Source: Trichobilharzia regenti
Taxonomy: Eukaryota; Platyhelminthes; Trematoda; Strigeidida; Schistosomatidae
DNA: 64,000 bases
Assembly (NCBI GenBank): GCA_944472135.2
Contig: OX235263.1
Span: 26,837,379 to 26,901,378 of the forward strand
Reading direction: 5' to 3'
The first letter of the stretch is position 1, and each line of letters opens with the position of its first letter. Below the pieces are notes generated by a model. It had not been told where the DNA came from, searched no databases, and saw only the letters and a program-made list of their open reading frames with translations. Shown in pieces: positions 43,141 through 53,454 of the stretch. A program made the translations under genes and the position numbers.

Positions 43141-43394
43141 GAATGAATATAAAAGCAAGAAATCAAGAAAATAAGATGCATTGTCTTGGAGGGAAATTCT
43201 GGTAGTTCAGAGATTCAAGCAGACCATCAATCAAGAGTCATACAATCATCCACGAGCTTATTAAATGATACAGGGAATATTCCGTAGGTTGATATATGCT
43301 CAGAAAGTCAAGAAATTCGAAAATTGGAAGAGAACACTAAATACAACACTTTCTTTTTGATGTAGCTTGAAAGATCCGTATGAAATCTGAAGTT
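43141..43394. other. unassigned sequence
   Basis: Nothing recognised. Confidence 0.35.
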
Positions 43395-43530
43395 CTCCAT
43401 GATATTAGATGGTTGCAAGCAATCGATAATAGACCCTGTACCTACATTTTATGCTTGTTAGTGGTCGCCATCAAGACTTATCAGAACTATCCGGGCTTGC
43501 GACTGATCTCCTTTTTGACAGTCTTAGTTT
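43395..43530 (-). mobile_element. hammerhead SINE (Smα-like), decayed
   Basis: Minus strand: CTGATAA in place of CTGANGA, ACTAACAAGCA from stem II, AAAATGTAGGTAC from GAAA/stem III, and the ccatctaat terminus. Confidence 0.55.
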
Positions 43531-44139
43531 AATTGATCTCTAAGGGGTGGACAATGTCACGCGTCAAATCGAGGAGTAGACGCATGACATTGGCCACATA
43601 AAATGAATCTAATTTTTGATAACTATGATTTCGAAATGACAAATAATTTTACTCTTAGCCTTACTCAGGATTAAATACGATAGAACTGTTTATTGTCTAC
43701 TAATGTTCGAATGGGAATTATTCATGAATTAAAAAGTAGCAAGAACTGTTTATGTGATGTGTGTGTGAGAGAGGGAGACAGAGAGGGTTGAGCAAATATC
43801 ATTTTCACGTTTGAAAACATTTATTCCTGTTTCTTTTCTTGAACTAACTTTTGTAAATCTACTTCTATTTTCTCCTCTTATAATTACCGGGTGGGAAGTT
43901 ATAACTTTAGGATGTATGGTATGTTTTCAATTTTATTCCTCTGAAAATGTCACTCAAAATGATGAGTAAATGGAGTATTAATACTTGTTGTTAATCGAAA
44001 CCTCTGTTGTGTTCTGTTCTATTGTATGCATATTGAGTACAGTGATCATTGTGAAGCCCTAAAAGTGACTGACAGATTCATTAGCTAACTGGATATGTAT
44101 GTAGATTATCGGTCATTATAGAGATTCGGATTAACAATA
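43531..44139. other. unassigned sequence
   Basis: AT-rich with a short GA/GT tract near 43755-43790; no gene. Confidence 0.4.
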
Positions 44140-44309
44140 ACAATTTGCTCTATTCCAAAACAGTACTAATGTTATAGTGTGTGAGTTTCAGCATTTGGTA
44201 CAATATCGCATCTGGTTTTATCGAATATCATTAAAAACAATTATAAAGATAATATTACAGGGCTGATTATTATTGACAGTTCTTATTTGGTATTTGTAGT
44301 GACAGTGAA

Positions 44310-44359
<50 letters not shown>

Positions 44360-44625
44360 GTATAAAAATATTGTAAATAATAAAACGGTTAGTAGAAGAG
44401 ATTGTCAATTAATTGAGATAGCGTCACATAGCGTCACACATACAAACAGGAGATAATGAAGGAGCCGATTATTTAACTTAAAACATAGTAATTCATCATT
44501 TCCACGTTTAACATTCTCTCCATCACATAAAAAACAGGCCTAATATCGTTGAGTTCTTATACTTGGTAGTGTGAGTATAAAATCTTCTAAACTGACTTCC
44601 GGTTCTATCAGATGAGATGAAAACA
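44140..44625 (-). mobile_element. CR1/Rex1-like LINE 3' end
   Basis: Aligns with 75-510: tail block at 44150-44215 and C-terminal codons at 44500-44625 (TRKYKNSTILGL-like). A (TA)n tract at 44310-44357 lies inside the 3' untranslated region. Confidence 0.7.
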
Positions 44626-44639
44626 GAGATTCCATATTA

Positions 44640-45170
44640 GTTTGTTTATTAGATGTATCACACAGTGATGAAACAGTATTATTTACTGGATGACGAGGTT
44701 TCGAACAAAATTTATTGTTCATAATCATTTCATCAATTGTAATCACACGACTTTGAAACTTGAGTTTTATAGTTTTCTTTTTTTCTCCCATTTGTCATCT
44801 CTGGGGTGGTAGAATTTTCCAGATATCAGGGACAGGTGATGAATCATTCCTATTACACTATTTGCAGTTGATTCGATGACTATCCCTGACCTACTAGTTT
44901 GACGTATGTAGTTGACCTCACAGTCATTGCAACGTATTTTGTAAATTATATTATTTTGTTTAATTGGATCCAACGGGTCTTTTAGTCTACACCCAACACA
45001 TACAACAGAAATGACTCAATGCAAATACCAGAGATATGGAAGATATTATTACCGCAGATCAAATCAGAAGAGGATAATAAATAATCTTAAAATTCTATTT
45101 CAATTCAAACACATCACAACATTCTAACATAAAAACTTATTATAACTATTAAAACACTCGTCGTATTTCC
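44640..45170. pseudogene. PLE-B pieces joined head to head
   Basis: Minus-strand 44985-44767 encodes the start of a GIY-YIG domain (DPIKQNNIIYKIRCNDCE, then NYIRQ where YIG is expected) followed by PLE-end sequence to about 44640. At about 44986 the orientation flips: 44987-45170 is the plus-strand endonuclease C-terminus and 3' flank of the same lineage, itself cut at 45180 by the RTE element. Confidence 0.7.
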
Positions 45171-45199
45171 TATCTGATTATTATTATTTATTGTATCCT

Positions 45200-47203
45200 T
45201 TAGTTCCTAGAGGAACATAGGGCTTCAGCTGCGCACCTCCATTGACTTCGGTTTTCTGACAACTTTTTCACCCTGCTCCAGGTCTGCCCACATGCTTTCA
45301 TCTCCTCTTCACATGACCTCCTCCAAGTCACCCTTGGACGACCAACTCGCCGCCTCCCTTTCGGGTTCCACTCGAGGGCTTGTCTAGTGATGTCACTTGA
45401 TGGTTTCCTCAGCGTATGGCCAATCCATCTCCATTTCTTTCTGCCTATTTGTTTCACAATCGGTTCCTGATTGGTTCGCTCCCAGAGATCCCTGTTGCTG
45501 ATCTTTTCTGGCCATCTGATCTTGAGTATTGAGCGGAGACAGTTGTTAATGAAGGTTTGAAGTTTGTTTGAGATGCTCTTTATGACTCGCCAAGTCTCTG
45601 ATCCGTATAGTAGCACTGACTTCACATTGGAGTTGAAAATCCGGATCTTATTTTTGATGCTGAATGCTGTTGACCTCCACACAGATTTGAGAGTAATGAA
45701 AGCTTGTCTTGCTTTTCCGATTCTGGCTTTGATGTCCTCGTCAGTTCCGCCTGTAGTTGAGACGATGCTTCCCAGGTAGGTGAAGGAGGTTGTTTCTTTC
45801 AGGTTCTTCCCATTTATGCTTATTGTGGTCTGTTGTTGCTGTTGATGTTGGCAAGGAATCTTCATCATCTCTGTTTTATCTATGTTCACGTGAAGTCCTA
45901 TCTTTGATGCTTCTTCTGCCAACTTGTTACTTTTCATTTGCATATCTTCCAGTTTATGGGAAATCAGACATATATCATCGGCGAAATCCAGATCCTCCAA
46001 GTCTTTTGTGTCAGTCCATTTTATGCCTGTTCCCTCGTTGGTTGCCGTTGTCTGTCGCATTATCCAATCAATTGCAATCAGGAAGATCATTGGTGATAGT
46101 AGACAGCCTTGCCTCACTCCCGTCCTCACTTCGAAGGCTTCCGTAAGTTTCCCGTTGTGGATTACTTGGCATGCAGCATTGTCGTATAACTGTTGGATGA
46201 GGTGTATAATTGTCGATGGGACCCCGTAGTAGCGAAGTAGTTTCCAAATGACCTCTCGATCGACGCTGTCGAAGGCCTTTTCAAAGTCGATGAAGTTGAG
46301 ATAGAGAGGTGACTGCCATTCCAAGCTTTGTTCAATGATGATCCGTAGAGTGGCGATTTGATCAATACATGATTTGTTTCTCCTGAATCCAGCCTGTTCC
46401 GGACGAAGTTTTTCATCTAGGGCTTGTTTGATTCTCTCCAGGATGATGCGACTTAGTATCTTGCTTGGAATGGACAGAAGCATAATTCCCCGCCAGTTTT
46501 TACATTGACTTAAGTCTCCTTTCTTTGGAAGTTTGAATAAGTAACTGTTCTTCCAATCCTCGGGTACTTTGCCCTCTTTCCACACCTTCTCCAGTAGTGG
46601 TGTCATCAAGTCCGCTGTTGTCTCTGGGTCTATTTTCAAAGCCTCTGCTGGGATTCCATCTGGTCCCGGTGTTTTCCCAGTTTTAAGCATCTTGATTGCA
46701 TTCAGGACTTCTGATTTCGTCGGGGGGTCAGTGTTCACTGGTAGTTCTGCTTCCGTTGTTGGTATTGCTGGACGTGTTGTAGGTGGCGGACGATTTAGAA
46801 GTCTTTTGAAGTGTTCAACCCAGTGCTTTCTCTGTTCCACCTCTTTGGTGATTGACTTTCCATTGTCGTCCTTTATTGGCTTAATCTGTGTCGAACGTTT
46901 GCCCGAAAGGTTCCTAGTTGTTTGGTAGAGTGTGGCGAGGTCTCCTTTGCCTGCAGCTTGTTCTGCTTCGTTTGCCATGGTTTCATAATATTTTCTTTTG
47001 TCTTCCCTGGCACTTTTCTTCACTCTTTTGTTCAGTGTATTGTAGCTTGCATTCAGCTCCTGTTTTTGTTGCTCGTCGTGCACTGGATAATCTTTTGCTT
47101 CACTGTCCTTCTCTCTTCTATTAGTTTCCAAGTGTCCGTAGTGAGCCACTGTTTGTCCTGTCTCTTTTTTCTGCCTAGAATTTCTATGCAGGTTTGGCTC
47201 CAC
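45200..47203 (-). CDS. RTE reverse transcriptase domain
   Basis: Continues the polyprotein in another frame. By comparison with the copy at 40264-40737 one base is missing near 47078-47080, so about 42 codons at the start of this frame are out-of-phase shadow and true sequence resumes at DEQQKQELNASYN. Motifs: GPDGIPAEALK, NWRGIMLLSIPSKILSRI, LRPEQAGFRRNKSCIDQI, LYLNFIDFEKAFDSVDREVI, GVRQGCLLSPMIFLI, LDFADDICLIS with an intact catalytic pair, FTYLGSIVSTTGG, and the C-terminal KWRWIGHTLRKP and RVTWRRSCEEEM. About 625 real residues, all blocks intact. Confidence 0.92.
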   Translation of the reverse strand: MEPNLHRNSRQKKETGQTVAHYGHLETNRREKDSEAKDYPVHDEQQKQELNASYNTLNKRVKKSAREDKRKYYETMANEAEQAAGKGDLATLYQTTRNLSGKRSTQIKPIKDDNGKSITKEVEQRKHWVEHFKRLLNRPPPTTRPAIPTTEAELPVNTDPPTKSEVLNAIKMLKTGKTPGPDGIPAEALKIDPETTADLMTPLLEKVWKEGKVPEDWKNSYLFKLPKKGDLSQCKNWRGIMLLSIPSKILSRIILERIKQALDEKLRPEQAGFRRNKSCIDQIATLRIIIEQSLEWQSPLYLNFIDFEKAFDSVDREVIWKLLRYYGVPSTIIHLIQQLYDNAACQVIHNGKLTEAFEVRTGVRQGCLLSPMIFLIAIDWIMRQTTATNEGTGIKWTDTKDLEDLDFADDICLISHKLEDMQMKSNKLAEEASKIGLHVNIDKTEMMKIPCQHQQQQQTTISINGKNLKETTSFTYLGSIVSTTGGTDEDIKARIGKARQAFITLKSVWRSTAFSIKNKIRIFNSNVKSVLLYGSETWRVIKSISNKLQTFINNCLRSILKIRWPEKISNRDLWERTNQEPIVKQIGRKKWRWIGHTLRKPSSDITRQALEWNPKGRRRVGRPRVTWRRSCEEEMKACGQTWSRVKKLSENRSQWRCAAEALCSSRN

Positions 47204-48267
47204 ACCGTTTTCAAGTTGTTCCAGTGCTTTTCAACGCCGACCTCTTCGCTAGTGTTGATTTGTGTCTCGGCTTTGTCCTTTATGCTTGCAATGAAGATGT
47301 CCTTTGTAGCCTGGTCCTTCAGCTTTTGAGTGTTGAACTTGGCTTGTGGTCTATCTGCAGCTCCTCCTTCTTTGAAAGCTTTTAATTTGATTTGGATTGT
47401 CCCTTGTACGAGATAGTGGTCTGAGCCAACGTCTGCTCCTCTTCTTGCTTTTGTGTCCAGTAGGCTGCGCCTCCACTTCCTTGAGATTGAGATGAAGTCG
47501 ATTTGGTTTTTGGTTTGCCCGTCTGGTGACACCCATGTAGCCTTGTGGATATCTTTGTGCTTGTATACACTGCCACCAATCACCAGTTCGTTGAAGGCGC
47601 AGAAGTCGGCGAAGAGTTCTCCGTTTTCATTCATTTCTCCTAGAGCTTCTCTACCCATGATGAGTTCCCTTCCCGTATTGTCTGGTCCCAGTTTGGCGTT
47701 CATGTCTCCCATTAGTATTTTCATGTCGCCAGCTGGAGTATTGTCCATTGTTGCCTGTAGTTGCCTGTAGAATTCTTCTTTCTTCTCGAGGTCTGCGTTG
47801 TTTGTGGGTGCATAACATTGTATGATTGACACTTTCCTTCCTTTGGAGTTGAACCTGGCGGTCATTATCCTGGACGAAATCGCCTCCCATTGTATCAGGG
47901 CTTTCGTTGCCGTTGGTGACATCATGATAGCCACGCCCTCGGTGTGCGTGTGGTTATCTTCTGGGTGACCGGAGTAGATCACTGACTCACCTGTTGACAA
48001 TTTGGTGAGTCCACTCCCATTCCATCTGCTCTCACATATTCCCAGCACTTGTATTCCGTATCTTTTCATCTCGTTGGCGATCTGGGCAGCTTTTCCAGTC
48101 TCGTACATAGTTCGGACGTTCCATGTTCCTACACAGACTTTTTCTTTTGGTGCAAAGAGGTTCATTTTGCTGAAGGTTCTGTAGCAACTTTGTTTACAGG
48201 GTGTGGTTGCTAGCCTCACGCCTGAGAAAAGAATGATTACATTAAGTAAAAGTTTAGAGAGAAGCAA
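47053..48267 (-). CDS. RTE apurinic-like endonuclease domain
   Basis: 404-codon frame encoding an exonuclease III/APE-type endonuclease, which nicks target DNA for target-primed reverse transcription. Motifs in order: VCVGTWNVRTM, ICESRWNGSG with the catalytic Glu, SIIQCYAPT, ILMGDMNAKLG with Asp/Asn, NQIDFISISR, and GADVGSDHYLV with the terminal Ser-Asp-His. The Met at 48267 gives a hydrophobic leader; the Met at 48165 (MNLFAPKEK) just before the domain is an equally good start. The frame runs into RKKRQDKQWLTTDTWKLIEE and stops at 47053 because of the frameshift shared with the next entry. Confidence 0.92.
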   Translation of the reverse strand: MLLSKLLLNVIILFSGVRLATTPCKQSCYRTFSKMNLFAPKEKVCVGTWNVRTMYETGKAAQIANEMKRYGIQVLGICESRWNGSGLTKLSTGESVIYSGHPEDNHTHTEGVAIMMSPTATKALIQWEAISSRIMTARFNSKGRKVSIIQCYAPTNNADLEKKEEFYRQLQATMDNTPAGDMKILMGDMNAKLGPDNTGRELIMGREALGEMNENGELFADFCAFNELVIGGSVYKHKDIHKATWVSPDGQTKNQIDFISISRKWRRSLLDTKARRGADVGSDHYLVQGTIQIKLKAFKEGGAADRPQAKFNTQKLKDQATKDIFIASIKDKAETQINTSEEVGVEKHWNNLKTVWSQTCIEILGRKKRQDKQWLTTDTWKLIEERRTVKQKIIQCTTSNKNRS

Positions 48268-48708
48268 CTTTTTGGGTTGCTCCCCTCAAAATCAGAAAAT
48301 AACGGACAAACAATGAGAACAACATCAACAAAGGAAACAGTTCACAGAAAAAAGGGCAAAAAGCGACGACAACTATACAATAGGACAACATGCAATATAG
48401 TTCAGTACAGTTAACTAAAATGATATCTTAACCATAAACTCACTGACTTGGAGCAACTTGAACATATAAATCCAACAATATATACAATTATAGATGTGTT
48501 TATGTTTAAAAATTCCACAAATCCAAACAGTGAGTTATGTGTATTATCTGTCAATAAGATTGTATTTTTTGGATTCAGTGTTCGAAAGGTTAATAATTGT
48601 GATAATTTCCGCAAACACTTTGCATAAAATTTTAGAGTAATAAGAGATTTTATTTATGACCAAAATGTAGCGTAATAGTCTGATTATATATATATATATA
48701 TCTGATTA

Positions 48709-49110
48709 TAGTTGATCAATAACACTCGTATTATTGCCATCAGTCAAGTCAGAAGATATTAAATAATCTTAAAATTCTATTTGAATTCAAACACATTCAG
48801 ACACAACATTCTAACAAGTAGCTTATTATGACTGTAAAACACACTCGTCCTTTTCTCCCATCTAACTGCAATTGATCAACAACAATCGTACTAGTATTTC
48901 TGAATTTACATTATCTCACATTGATTTTTAATCCAATATCTAATTGATTCTACACATGTATATAAATGAAAGAACAAAGTTGTGTGAGTAACTTGATATG
49001 ATTATGAGCAATAGTTTGTGCTCGAAACGTCATCAGTTAATATAACTATACAACACTGTGTGTGATTTATCAAAATAAAATCTTATCTATGATGGAGTTA
49101 CTACTGATGA
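48709..49110 (+). repeat. PLE-B 3' ends, partly tandem
   Basis: 48709-48735 completes the PLE-B flank interrupted at 45170. At about 48736 the sequence restarts at the C-terminal block (attattgccatcagtcaagt) and runs again through the 3' flank to the terminal AAAATCTTATC near 49085. This indicates two copies head to tail. Confidence 0.65.
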
Positions 49111-49214
49111 TTTAGATTTCTTATTGTTGGCGTCGTCATTAGTATTATTAATAATTATTAATAATAATACATGGATTAATTTCATTTGTTGAATTTCGTC
49201 ACTAACCAATAACA

Positions 49215-49345
49215 ATGAGAGATAATCGGAAACCAATAAGCATTATACAGATGTTTCGGCCTAATTTTAGACTTCTCAGCAGTACACACTCACTATCCCA
49301 CAAAAAATCAAATCAGGGTATCTCAGAGTTATGAAGCCTAGCTTG
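49215..49345 (-). repeat. hammerhead-SINE fragment, decayed
   Basis: Minus strand GTACTG, CTGAGAA (G8 changed), stem II GTCTAAAATTAGGC, GAAA; the cleavage region is lost. Confidence 0.5.
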
Positions 49346-49544
49346 TTGGGCATTCAGTTACTGGGGCAAGAACTCAATGAACCGTGAATACTAACTTCTT
49401 TCAGCCCGTAAAACAGAGCTAGACTCACTAGTACTTTCGATGGATATCCATTTCACCTTGACATCGTGGATCCCATTGATCACGACTTCTCATTACACCT
49501 TCAGAACATCCATCCAATAAGCATGAATTCCATGTTGACTGCCA

Positions 49545-49700
49545 CTTAGATTATGAGTTTTTGTAGAGATTTGGATTATTTTCAGTTGTTAGATTTTCGC
49601 ACCAACCAATATCACTTAGAGGTGACTGGTATCCTGGGTGCACTGGACAACTGTTTAGTTCTAGGTTCCTGCTCCTTAATGGAAACTGGATGGATATCAC
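49545..49700 (-). repeat. hammerhead-SINE fragment, decayed
   Basis: Body and part of the ribozyme region match 21880-21960 (cctgggtgcactggacaact), with the core unrecognisable. Confidence 0.45.
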
Positions 49701-49849
49701 GAAGTTGTACTGGCAAGACTTGACAAGCGGCTTCCATAATGTCATAGAGAAATGGTTACTTATTGACGCCACCATCTGAGGATAGCACCTCATCAAAAAA
49801 TGACAAAATTAGAATTCGAACCCGAGTGTCTGAATAGTCAAACAGCTCC

Positions 49850-51479
49850 GTCTCGTAACCTGAAGGTCCTTGGTTATACCCTCTGTGGAGGTGTTGTGTG
49901 TCCAAATAAATAGTCCAAAAATAGGACAAAGCACCTTGCTTGCGCTTCTTGATTTTCTAACTTGTTTTGGTTCGTGAAGAAATATGTAATTACATATATA
50001 TTAATGTGTGAGAATGTTTTTGACTACTTTTGTCTTTGTAAGTAGGTAGATTAATTTAAACCAAATAACAGGGCTTTTTCTCCTATGACATTGCTTCATT
50101 TTCTTTAGTAACTTAGATGCTTTTGGACTATCAAGGTAAGTACATGCATACTATATTTCTGTAGCAGTACAAATTCAGGTGCTTGGTGAGTATCTAATTC
50201 TGATGTTTGATAAGAATAGAGTCAGCAGACCTGAATTGGTAAGGGCATGTTACTCTCATTTCCACCTAGACATCTTTCATATGAACAGTGATCAAGATTT
50301 GACCGTGTAGTTCCAAAATAGATATCTTTCGTTTGTCTATAGGATTATTTTAAACTCATGATCCGCATTCATATTTCATGTATAATAAAAATATCAGGGG
50401 TGTTTTTTTCTTGAGAAGGGTAAATTCCGACAATAATTACATAAAGAGTTACCATAATATCGAATGTTCACTGAGAGAGTGTTCTAATGTTACAAGTTGA
50501 TGCAGAAGAAAATAAAACTTACCAATACTGCCTGTGATGAGAATTACTTCATTAGTGGTCATAATAGTCATTATATTCACTTCAACTTCTAAATGTCTAC
50601 AGACGCCCGTCTAATGTTCATACTGTGTGTTAAGTATTTGGGATTCACTGAATGACAGAGTGTATAAAACTATAGATTCCTCTATATTTTTAGGATCTAT
50701 GATCTAATGTGGTCAATATGACTTAGTGTTATCAATGATCGAAGCTTTCGGGAACAGAAGTCACTTTGCTTCTGTGTTGGATAGGTATACACGATTCCTG
50801 AGTCTCCTAAGGGAAAACGTGGTTTTGAGCTGCCATAGTATTTATCTGTGAATAGTCTTGTTTGAAATGTCATTGAATGCACACAACATCTTGTCAAATC
50901 AAGTACCTCTTCGACAAGTGAATATCGTATTAGCTCTGTTCCTATTATTATACTATTATATGCAATTTTGCGAATCGTGTAGAACAGGGGCTTCTACAGT
51001 TCTAAAACAAAAAACAAGCCTATTAATTCTAGTAGGCTTTCAAGTACCAAAAACCGCATTTTGAAAACATTTTTTTTATTCTGAATAAGTAGACGTTATT
51101 TAGTACGTTTCATTTTCTGTACACATCAAGTGGACACTTAACTTGATGAATTCATAAGTGAAAATCCACTTGAATATTTTCAAATCCCAACCTATTTTTA
51201 TTTATTTCCCCTCTGTTTCAAACCCCTACCCCAATTCGCTTTAGCCGTCTAGAATCCACTTTAAGTTAACAGGTGTCGCGTCTTTTTACCAAACAACAGG
51301 CGGCTACTACGCAATACTGCTTTATATATATGAATACACCTGTATGGATTTTAAAATGGCATTACGAATAGCAACAAGAATTAGATGCAAATAATTTACT
51401 TTAGTTATTTTTCGAAATGTTCTTACTTTTACTACGTAATTTACAGATTGTAAAGATAAAAACTACTGATTGACTGACG
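49850..51479. other. no gene recognised
   Basis: 49835-49880 holds a short tRNA-like SINE remnant (ctcgtaacctgaaggtcctt), also seen at 25510-25540. The rest is AT-rich and unlike other parts of the window; short frames lack domain signals. Confidence 0.4.
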
Positions 51480-51654
51480 AATATGAGTAGTTGTCTACCA
51501 GTGACATCAGCCAGTAGTGCCTACTAACTAACCAGACAGAAGTGACCTAAACACTGGATGGCCGTTTTCCTAGTTCGCGGCTTCGGAGACTTTGAGTCAG
51601 GATATTTGTCGCAGTGTCGAAGGATTTTCAAACACAACATTTTAGGAATTCATA
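51480..51654. repeat. dispersed repeat shared with 16670-17050
   Basis: Phrases gacatcagccagtagtgc and gatggccgtttt recur near 16680-16730. Confidence 0.35.
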
Positions 51655-51790
51655 ATTATTTTTTATTTTATTTATTTTTGATTACGGCTTGATTCTCCAC
51701 ACACTGTATTTTTGGTACAAGTGTGGAATTTTCAGCGTGGATATCGGTAGCCCAAAATTTGCAGGCCGACCATAGATATCAGGTGTGTAT
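51655..51790 (-). mobile_element. tRNA-derived SINE, head missing
   Basis: Body and tail of the family at 39039-39236 on the minus strand; it stops at acacctgatatc, just before the tRNA head. Confidence 0.75.
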
Positions 51791-52149
51791 TTACGGTGAA
51801 TATCAATCTCTGCATAAACTAATGAATACACGATAGAATAATGATAAAGCAAACTGAATTCACCTCGACAAGGTGATGTTTGCCACTTCTTAGTCCAAAG
51901 GAAATCTTCAAAAGGACGTGTAGAGAATGCACAACATATGACTTAGCGAAAGGACTATTTCTAGGGTTTTCAATTCATTTCCAGTGCACTCTATCAGTTA
52001 GCTAGAGTTGGCTGATATGAATTGATTCAAGGGGAACAGACATCTTCTTCTTTAACAGTAGAAGTCAGAAATAATTTGCTCATTGTATATTTAATTCATT
52101 TACTACTGCTGAACAGTCACAATCACATAAAAACTGTCACATCATTTAG

Positions 52150-52335
52150 TTGAATTTCAGATTTTCCCATCGATTGGTTGAAACGAAGTGCTCGGTCTCA
52201 GAATGACGTGTCGGCTTCTTGTGAAGATGCTTCGACGTTGTAATTAGAAATCAGTTGGAATCCTGGAGGCGCATTTCGTCCTGTTCTGGACTCATCATCT
52301 GGATGTGCCTGCATTCCCCGCGAAATTCAATTAAA
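52150..52335 (-). mobile_element. Smα-like SINE with hammerhead
   Basis: Minus-strand body and ribozyme region of the family at 52340-52550. The two copies lie head to head, separated by a few bases. Confidence 0.65.
52262..52303 (-). ncRNA. hammerhead, core position C3 changed to A
   Basis: ATGATGA (52292-52298) where CTGATGA is expected, stem II GTCC-AGAACA-GGAC (52278-52291), GAAA (52274-52277), stem I ATCCAG/CAGGAT with one mismatch. Confidence 0.65.
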
Positions 52336-52339
52336 TAAT

Positions 52340-52550
52340 GAATATGACCCATTTCACAAAAAGTGGATCTCGTGGCCCAAGTGGTCTAATGGATAACGAC
52401 GCCTTGGCATTTGCAACTATGGGCACTGGGTTCGAGCCTCGGAGAGAACATCAGCACTCACTCGGAATGCAGGTACATCTAGATGATGAGTCCCAAATAG
52501 GACGGAATGCGCATCCTGGATTCCACTGCCAGTCACCATCCACCAATTAA
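52340..52550 (+). mobile_element. Smα-like SINE with hammerhead
   Basis: tRNA-like head (box A GGTCTAATGGATA, box B GGGTTCGAGCC) followed by the hammerhead (52477-52521) and a body ending caccaattaaat. The stem II/loop GTCCCAAATAGGAC is as I recall it from the published schistosome Smα ribozyme. Confidence 0.75.
52477..52521 (+). ncRNA. hammerhead, two core substitutions
   Basis: Stem I ATCTAG/CTGGAT (6 bp with one G-U), stem II GTCC-CAAATA-GGAC, palindromic stem III ATGCGCAT and a cleavage ATC are all paired, but the core reads ATGATGA (C3 to A) and GGAA (A13 to G). Probably inactive. Confidence 0.75.
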
Positions 52551-53094
52551 ATTCTACTTTTACACCAGTTTGTCTGGTAGTTTTATGGTTAAAAAGGTAC
52601 AGTAACTTATAGAATAATTACAAAACTGTTAAGATTATTGAGTGTTTATTAAAATCGGATCAATTTGTGTGGATTAATCAAGATCGCATTAACCTAGCAG
52701 CAGGATTTTGGCAATCATAACAAGTGAGTTAGCATCGTTTCTTACACAGAAGATGACACTACTCCAATTGGAAAGCCTGCCTTGCTCCTAGATGCCAATA
52801 AACATGAATAGCAGCTTAAGTAGTGTACACTAACTGACTCTTATCACTCAGTATCGCAGTAATGTACATATTATTATAGTGAAGCCATCAAATAATTGTT
52901 TTGTCCATTTGGAAATAGTGAGGCATATAAACCAATGAAATCGCTTCAAAGCCTGTAAATCAAAAGGTCGACTTCCAAGAGAAGACGGAATAGATTACAA
53001 AATCAACTAGAAAGTTCGTACTTTTTGTTCATCACAGAGTAAAGAATATAAGAATAAAACTTGTGCACTGTGGTAGAGTGTAATTCCATTATGG
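52551..53094. other. unassigned sequence
   Basis: No gene or repeat recognised. Confidence 0.4.
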
Positions 53095-53165
53095 GTAAAT
53101 TTTGTTTTGATAAAGTCTCACAGTGTTATACATTACTGTATAACACTGTGAGACTTTATCAAAAC
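53095..53165. repeat. perfect hairpin of PLE-B ends
   Basis: Two copies of the PLE-B terminus in inverted orientation (TTTTGATAAAGTCTCACAGT and its complement) with a 4-nt spacer. Confidence 0.75.
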
Positions 53166-53279
53166 AAGAGTAAAGAATGTTTGATTGAATCCAGTCAACA
53201 CCGATCTATCACAGAGTAGATGCATGGTAAAATTGTAGTCCCGCTTGGTCAATCAGTGTATCGATTATGGTTCTACAGG

Positions 53280-53440
53280 AGCTCCCATGTAAAGCCTAAT
53301 AACTCAGCGGTACAGCCTGAAACTAGGAAATATATGATAAGGCTTTGAACCTCAAACGGGATATCATTCGCGCCTCAAAGTTGCAGATACGTCTTGTTGA
53401 CAAGCGTCAAAAAGCAAAAAACATAGATACAGGTCTTTTT
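53280..53440 (+). mobile_element. hammerhead SINE (Smα-like), decayed
   Basis: Box A TAACTCAGCGGTA, box B TTTGAACCTC, then GCAGATACGTCTTGTTGAC as at 16340; the ribozyme core is gone. Confidence 0.5.
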
Positions 53441-53454
53441 TAGAAAATCAAAAC

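Larger units (their letters stand above)
45181..48698 (-). mobile_element. full-length RTE-clade LINE (SR2-like), 10-bp TSD
   Basis: 3,518 bp between direct repeats tatctgatta (45171-45180 and 48699-48708). The flanks on both sides are PLE-B 3' sequence that joins up when the element and one repeat are removed. From the 5' end (right): about 430 bp untranslated, endonuclease, reverse transcriptase, short 3' untranslated region with the family tail and an AATAAATAATAATAA end. The 10-bp duplication and short repetitive tail are typical of RTE. Most recent large insertion in the window. Confidence 0.92.

Noticed and set aside
45564..47385. Long plus-strand frames opposite the RTE
   Set aside because: Antisense shadows of the endonuclease/reverse transcriptase; no independent motifs.
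51480..52020. Possible host exon cluster shared with 16670-17050
   Set aside because: The shared parts are short, partly inverted and noncoding, so a decayed repeat is more likely.
53095..53165. Intrinsic terminator or CRISPR-like repeat
   Set aside because: Eukaryotic context; the hairpin consists of two inverted PLE-B ends.
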